NCBI RefSeq assembly: GCF_000003605.2 | Contig: NW_003120936.1 | Location: 175,574 to 196,914 of the forward strand | Direction: 5' to 3' | DNA length: 21,341 nucleotides | Origin: Saccoglossus kowalevskii | Lineage: Eukaryota; Hemichordata; Enteropneusta; Harrimaniidae | Shown here: piece after piece, positions 15,940 through 21,341 of the stretch | Layout: each line of letters opens with the position of its first letter | Numbering within the stretch: the stretch's first letter is position 1 | Position numbers and translations under genes: made by a program | The notes under the pieces: model-generated | What the model saw: the letters and a program-made list of their open reading frames with translations, nothing else | The model's database searches: none | Told to the model about the DNA's origin: nothing

Positions 15940-18100
15940 ACATCACACAATTCACCACGTTTGTCGTACGCCCACGGAGGAGGAATCGCACGTCGAGAAG
16001 ACAAATTAGAGTGATTTAAGCACAGTAAGTTACAGTGTTATCATTCGATGATGCGACGAAACTAAATCAAATGCAAATTCAATAATCGAGCACCTATACA
16101 TACTTTTGTTAAATTGATAAATATTTATATGTGATTAAATACTAGTAATAGTTTCAAATCAGTATTTGGAATTATGCATATATAGAGAGAGTAGCTCAGA
16201 TATTAGAGAACGTTATCCATGCACGTTCATGCATCTCTGTGAAACATGCCAGCTTTAAAAGTAGAATGTCTACTCCATTCCGTAAACCATCATGTCTGGC
16301 ATGTATATTTCAGTCTGAGAACAATAGGTTTCAAAATAACTAAACGAAAATGGGTTGGAAGGTTTGGATGTGTATTAGTGATAGAGATACAGAATCGTGC
16401 AGATTTTAACGACATGTGAATATTATTAAAATACACTTTCCATGGAAACGATTTTAGTGACCTATTTTTCAATGTGTTTTTTTGCATAATTAGTTGACAC
16501 TAAGTATAAGTGACAGTGAAAAGGTTAATGTCAAAGCATTTCCATATAATAATAAACATTTCCGAAGGTTTTTGATAAAACTGGAATTTGACAGACGTAT
16601 ATGCAATATATATTAAACGAATAGCGTACGTAGCACGAAACTGTGGGCCTCCTAACGCCGAGCCACGTCACGTCTCCATGACAACTATCCGCCCATACAT
16701 TGATTCAGTCGACTACGCTTGAATTGGAAACGAAAATTAAAATCGATACATGCTTTATTTGATTAAAAGGCTGTATTTATGATTTAGTTATAGTTTTATT
16801 TTCACAGAATTCAAAATATGAGAAGTTTATATCGTGTTAATCACGCGTTTTCACATGGTTCTATAAAATATGAGAATTACCATTACGTCATAGACGTTTA
16901 AATCACCTCGGAGTGTGGGTCTCATGAAAAATACACATTACGTCCATTTCTGTTCACAGCGACGCCTACATAGTCAATATCAGTATATTATCAAAAAAGG
17001 CATAAAACAAGAACACACGCCACTCCCATTAAAATGAGATAATCACGATATTATGGCCACATGCCGAAAAGTAATATTGGCATAAATGCAACAACAGACG
17101 GGTATGATGCAATAAATCGATATATAACATGTCTGATGCAGTAAATAATAATGGCGATGGACAAATATCGTTCGAAATAATGCGTCGCATCGGTAGAGGT
17201 CTATACCGCGTTCATTTCAATCTCCAGCCATGTCATGTCGCACTTAAAATAACGTGAATCCGTGAAGGTTGTGTTTATATACATATCAATTCAAAGCCTG
17301 TAACGGACTAGGTTGGATCAAGTCGTACATTTACATGTCGTAAATTCCGCAGTAATGTTCCCGTCGTGTTCTAGGGTTGCATCGTAGCAATATAGTTTGA
17401 GACGAATTTGGCATAAAAAGAAAGTATCGCGTTGTGCAAGAATCAGAGCACCATAACAGTATCCGTAGAAACAATTTATTGCCTAATTTATGAAAAAAAA
17501 ATAATTCGGTTAATCGTTGTGAAAATACAGTATATGTGCCGAGCAACGGTTCGACCTTTGTTAAAGCAGTTGACCCCATGAGCACACATGTTGTTCAGCC
17601 ATTAAAAAAAATCGCCAATAATTACAATTGATATGGAAACCTATAGTAGCAACACATGCCAAAAAAAAAACAAAAAAACAATAGAACAAAACAATGTGAA
17701 CATCAGTGGTGATCTATCAGTAGCAACGAAATATAATCATACAACGATATATATAATCTAGATTTTTCGTATATAAAATTTGTGACAATATTTTAAATTT
17801 TACTAAAGGTGACATTGTATCGCGGAGGGTTCTCGATTTGAAATCACAAATAAAAACACATAGATGGATCAGTTTGACGACGCAATGATTGAGAGCTACA
17901 ATGACAAATTAACAACCATAATCTAATGAAGTATGTTACTGTATTAAAGTGTTCACAAATCCATCTACCAATTTCATGACATGGCAATTTATTTTAAATC
18001 ACACGTCATGAAAACAATGAGGAGAGAAGGCGTTACAGGAGACACAACACAATGAGACGCATTAGATCAAATGGAACGGTGGCTCAATATATTGATCGTA
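15940..18100. other. Upstream region, no supported gene
   Basis: AT-rich, short open frames only. There is a good plus-strand donor (GCACA/GTAAGT at about 16025) after a GC-richer stretch from 15960, which could be a first exon of a divergent gene, but nothing downstream joins to it in this window. A 25-bp direct repeat with TTTGAAATC and AATAAAAA words occurs near 17829 and 18515. Confidence 0.4.
16672..16685 (+). promoter_or_regulatory. X-box-like motif (RFX site)
   Basis: GTCTCCATGACAAC fits the RFX X-box consensus RYYNYYATRRNRAC at every position. It lies in a GC-richer patch that also contains CACGTCACGT. RFX factors control ciliary and other genes in animals. Binding is not shown by sequence alone. 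Confidence 0.35.
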
Positions 18101-21100
18101 CCGGAAAGCACAAGAATCGATAACTGATCATCATCGTCATGGCTTTCCTATCCTCAAGATGGAGAAAAGATGGTGATGATGAATCCATTCACCGTTTCCA
18201 GTTAATCGTAGCTGAGCAAACAGCTAAACATATGGCATGGATTGTGCTGTTTGTAATGATTCACACCTCGCCATTTTATCTTTCCTTTTCTAATTTTCAC
18301 ATTGAGCAGACACACGAGTTGGATAGTTTACACTTGGTTTTCACTTACTTAATTTGTAAATAAATTGTATGTGTTTACTCACCCTTCTCCACTGATTACG
18401 CGTTTTTTCCGACCGCTGTTTAAGTATGTCCTTTCAAATCCACTAACGGTTGTCGGTAATTTTCGTCTGGGTGCTCACTAACGAGGTGGGTTCTTTTTTC
18501 CTCTTTCTAGCCTAGTCTCGCGATTTGAAATCCAGAATAAAAAGTAAAACACAAAACCAATCAATACACCAATGTTTATCGCGGTTACCAAGATACCCGT
18601 CTAAACCTCACTGCTGTCCATCATCTATTTGTTGTTGCTAGGAGATGAAACTGTAAACACGTTCATCCTCATTGCTGAGTGGCCACTGGGGAAGGATTGT
18701 AATATGCGATGCTAATGGAATGTGAATTAGCATAATCGAAATCGAAAAAGGAATTTATTTTATTTGGTGTCATATCCTATTCCTACTATTTTCTAAATGA
18801 AAATACCCACAAATATATTAGTATGTCATACACTTTGAGGGGAGCTTTGACAATCTACATTAACATCAGTGTATGCACACAGTGTGCAAGTCACAACGAT
18901 TTTTGCATGTGACCTGTAACAACAATTCCTAATCTGAATAATAAGTAATCCGACGAGCAACATGCCGTGTGGAGGTTTTCATGAGCGATGAATTTGGATT
19001 AAACATAATATAAGTGATACATGTAATGCAATGAATATCGCAGAGACATTTTGAATAATTTCACGAACCAGTTAATTTAATACTGACCAAATAAAAATTG
19101 TTAATTGCCAAATTAATAAAAAATCGATAATTATCCCCAACTAGTCTTGATCACGTGGATGTTGACGTTGACGTGGTGAACACTGTTGTTGAGCACCTTT
19201 TTTGTTATTGACACATTTGAACCGCTGATACATACTCATGACCATCAGCGTCGTATTCGTCAAAACCTTTCCGATCAGGCAAAAGTGGAAAACCTACTAA
19301 ATAAATGTACCGTAAGTCAGAACGGCTGCTTTTGCAACTGTTTATACTTGTCCAGGTTCCATTTTTCTATCACAGTTGTTTAAATATGGGTGAAAAGTAT
19401 AATCATATTTATATTCCAAATATCACATTTCAAGTTAATAAATCCAAATTACATGTATCGTATTTGTAAATATATGCGCAATTAGATGACATCGAGGGAA
19501 CAACCTTGAGGCCTAAATACATAAGTAAAGTGGGTACCTCAGTATAATATATAATCCCGGGTATTTAGTAAGGCAAGTACCATAAAAACAGTCGAATTGT
19601 AACGATTTGGATGTATATATGTGCGTAATTTAACAGATGATTATAGCATACCGCCACTTCGTTTTGAATAACTCGCAATTACATCGTCGCCTGAATCTCA
19701 ATACGTTTTGGTGTATGCTAATTTGCTTACCGAAATTTGGTAGTCTAAACTCGTTTAGACCACATCGCTGACATCCATTATCTCTGGTCTTTGGTCACGT
19801 GTTGTTTGGTGTGAGTCATCTGGTAATTACTCTACGCTTAATTTGCTGCACCATGTGGTTTGAATATGTTATTGCCATGGAGATTGTAACAGGCGCGTAC
19901 AATGAATTATAAAGACAGAACAAAATATAAAACGTAATAATATGTTCAAAAAATAGGTAAAAAAAGTAATTGGAGTAAAAAATATGAAGATTCAGTAAAA
20001 CACAATCCTATATAATAAGAACTATTAATAGATATCGAAATATATCGTATTAATGCCATGTTTTTTTTTATTTCGCTCGAATACCATTGGAATTCGAAAT
20101 CGTGTTAGCGATGTCGCTAACAAACCCACGGTTTCAAGGGATTATGCCCGACGGCTTACCTAGAAATACCTGATTAGGGGCCATTCCAAGGTGACGAGCG
20201 AGACAGCTTTCTAGAAAACAAAGAGTGGAATTAGTATGCTCATCATGTCGGAGTAAGACGCGTTGCCTCGACCGCGATTTGTCAAAATCTCTATCATCAG
20301 TTGCGTTGCCATGGAAACCGCTTCTCTTTGGTGGTTTCCGAACGCCGAGGACAATGTTTGAATACAAATTCCGGTTTGATTTTTTTACGGCTGCATCACG
20401 GTCCTTTAAATTAAAATAGGAACGGAGATTGTGGTGACAAAGGCACATGCAAATTATTATGAACATCAACAATGCTTCTTGTGGAATAGCTAATGGGAGT
20501 GACAGTGATATTGTCATATACACAAAGGCATGGCATCAATCATTAAAAAAAAGATAACGGTATGTCTTATCTGTATTTTTGCGCTTGAAGTGCATCAAAT
20601 GTTATTTAAAGACGACTGTTAGGCGCCATTTTGATCTCAGTATATGGAAATGCGTGCGACAACCTGAAATATTCTCCTTTTAATATTCAGCATTTGTGTG
20701 TCCTGAATTCGTTTTTTCAGAGAATCTTAATTTTTTATATTTATAAAATGCAAAGTATTAATATTGGCATCATATTTAGGTAAATCCCAACTAAATGACA
20801 ATTTTTATTTTTTTAACGCAATTTTGGAAGTTGATATATGTTTAGTTGTACTCGTATGTAGTACAATGGACTTAAATACCCATATACGTATACGTATCGA
20901 CAAAAATATACCACTATAGACTATGTGACATATATTTAATAAAATTAATAAGAAATGGTTAAATTGACGCTGACAGGCAGAATCAGGTGCGTCAATCAGT
21001 GTTAAGTGTATACTGATATTATACAAGAAAAGCCGACACCCTGTCTTAGAGTCGGCGTTCTATTTCCGTTCAAAAACGCTATATTTTACCGTCTTAATTG

Positions 21101-21341
21101 CACTTTATTAGAAATATGAACAAAACTATACAACTTTATTTGAGTGGAAACGCGGTGACTATTATCTACAATTTCATCCGAAGCTTGACTGCATCACGGC
21201 TGAATGAAATCATGACACCACCCGCTATGCTTTACATCGCGGGAGCAATACTTCAAGATTTCTTTTTATACGATGTGTTTTCACTGGCATTTGATAACAA
21301 ATTATGTTGGCGAAAAAAACACAATCCACAAGGTCAAGTCC
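18101..21341. other. Upstream region, no supported gene
   Basis: AT-rich, with several isolated open frames of 64-129 codons lacking splice context or domains. Small inverted repeats occur at about 19742-19759 (GTCTAAAC/GTTTAGAC), 20104-20121 (GTTAGCGA/TCGCTAAC) and 21032-21056 (GCCGAC ... GTCGGC, 13-nt loop). Their meaning is unknown. Confidence 0.4.
20305..20318 (+). promoter_or_regulatory. X-box-like motif (RFX site)
   Basis: GTTGCCATGGAAAC is a full match to RYYNYYATRRNRAC and differs by one base from the palindromic form GTTGCCATGGCAAC. It is the best of the set. No gene was identified next to it. Confidence 0.4.

Noticed and set aside
16180-16245. tRNA-like phrase TAGCTCAGATATTAGAG with a GTTC 30 bp downstream
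   Set aside because: The A-box resemblance is good, but the spacing is too short for a full tRNA, the B-box is poor and the acceptor stem does not pair. At best it is a SINE fragment.
17331-17585. 84-codon minus-strand open frame
   Set aside because: No similarity to transposase, reverse transcriptase or any module; no splice support.
18139-18363. 74-codon plus-strand open frame starting MAFLSSRWRKDG
   Set aside because: Isolated, no domain, no splice partners joined in frame. Length is within chance for this region.
20134-20523. 129-codon minus-strand open frame with a basic, hydrophilic middle
   Set aside because: A possible acceptor (TTTTCTAG near 20213) and donor (CTAG/GTAAGC near 20160) exist, but the exon they define is short and I recognise no family. 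A transcript would be needed.

Overview
This window looks like nuclear DNA of an invertebrate animal. It is AT-rich, a single gene is split by classical GT-AG introns, and short non-autonomous transposons, minisatellites and a long AAT microsatellite sit between the exons. There are no bacterial-style operons or ribosome binding sites. I cannot place the phylum from the sequence alone.

The main content is one multi-exon gene on the minus strand, with coding ends at 15105 (start) and 2223 (stop). I joined twelve coding exons by their splice sites. They form one open frame of 4464 nt (1487 residues) with no internal stop. The first coding exon encodes a signal peptide. The next ten exons each encode one module of 136-155 residues. 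The last is a 25-residue exon with a hydrophobic C-terminus that looks like a GPI-anchor signal. Every junction is phase 1, so all ten module exons are symmetric 1-1 cassettes. Each module has an N-terminal half rich in alternating beta-type sequence (typical core D-L-D-I-x-M-G ... F-x-L-D-I-T-I ... L-F-x-I-x-x-Y-L-A) and a C-terminal half with exactly four cysteines. In most modules these follow C-x6-C ... W-x-W ... C-x4/5-C. I do not recognise this domain as a named family. The predicted product is a secreted, glycosylated, probably GPI-anchored surface protein made of ten tandem copies of it.

Layout from left to right. 1-2222 is 3' flank and 3' UTR, with a fold-back inverted repeat at 692-901. 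2223-2299 is the terminal exon. 2300-3712 is an intron filled with a 109-bp tandem repeat and then a 16-bp tandem repeat. 3713-10938 holds modules 10 to 2, whose introns carry five TTAA-flanked MITEs of two families. 10939-13434 is an intron occupied by a 28-bp minisatellite in two sequence subfamilies. 13435-13899 is module 1. 13900-15032 is an intron ending in an AAT microsatellite. 15033-15113 is the signal-peptide exon. A possible 5' UTR donor lies at 15219/15220 and a possible TATA box at 15925-15932. 15940-21341 has no gene I can support, but carries several RFX X-box-like motifs.

All function statements are inferred from architecture. No known enzyme, toxin, virus or transposase gene is present.
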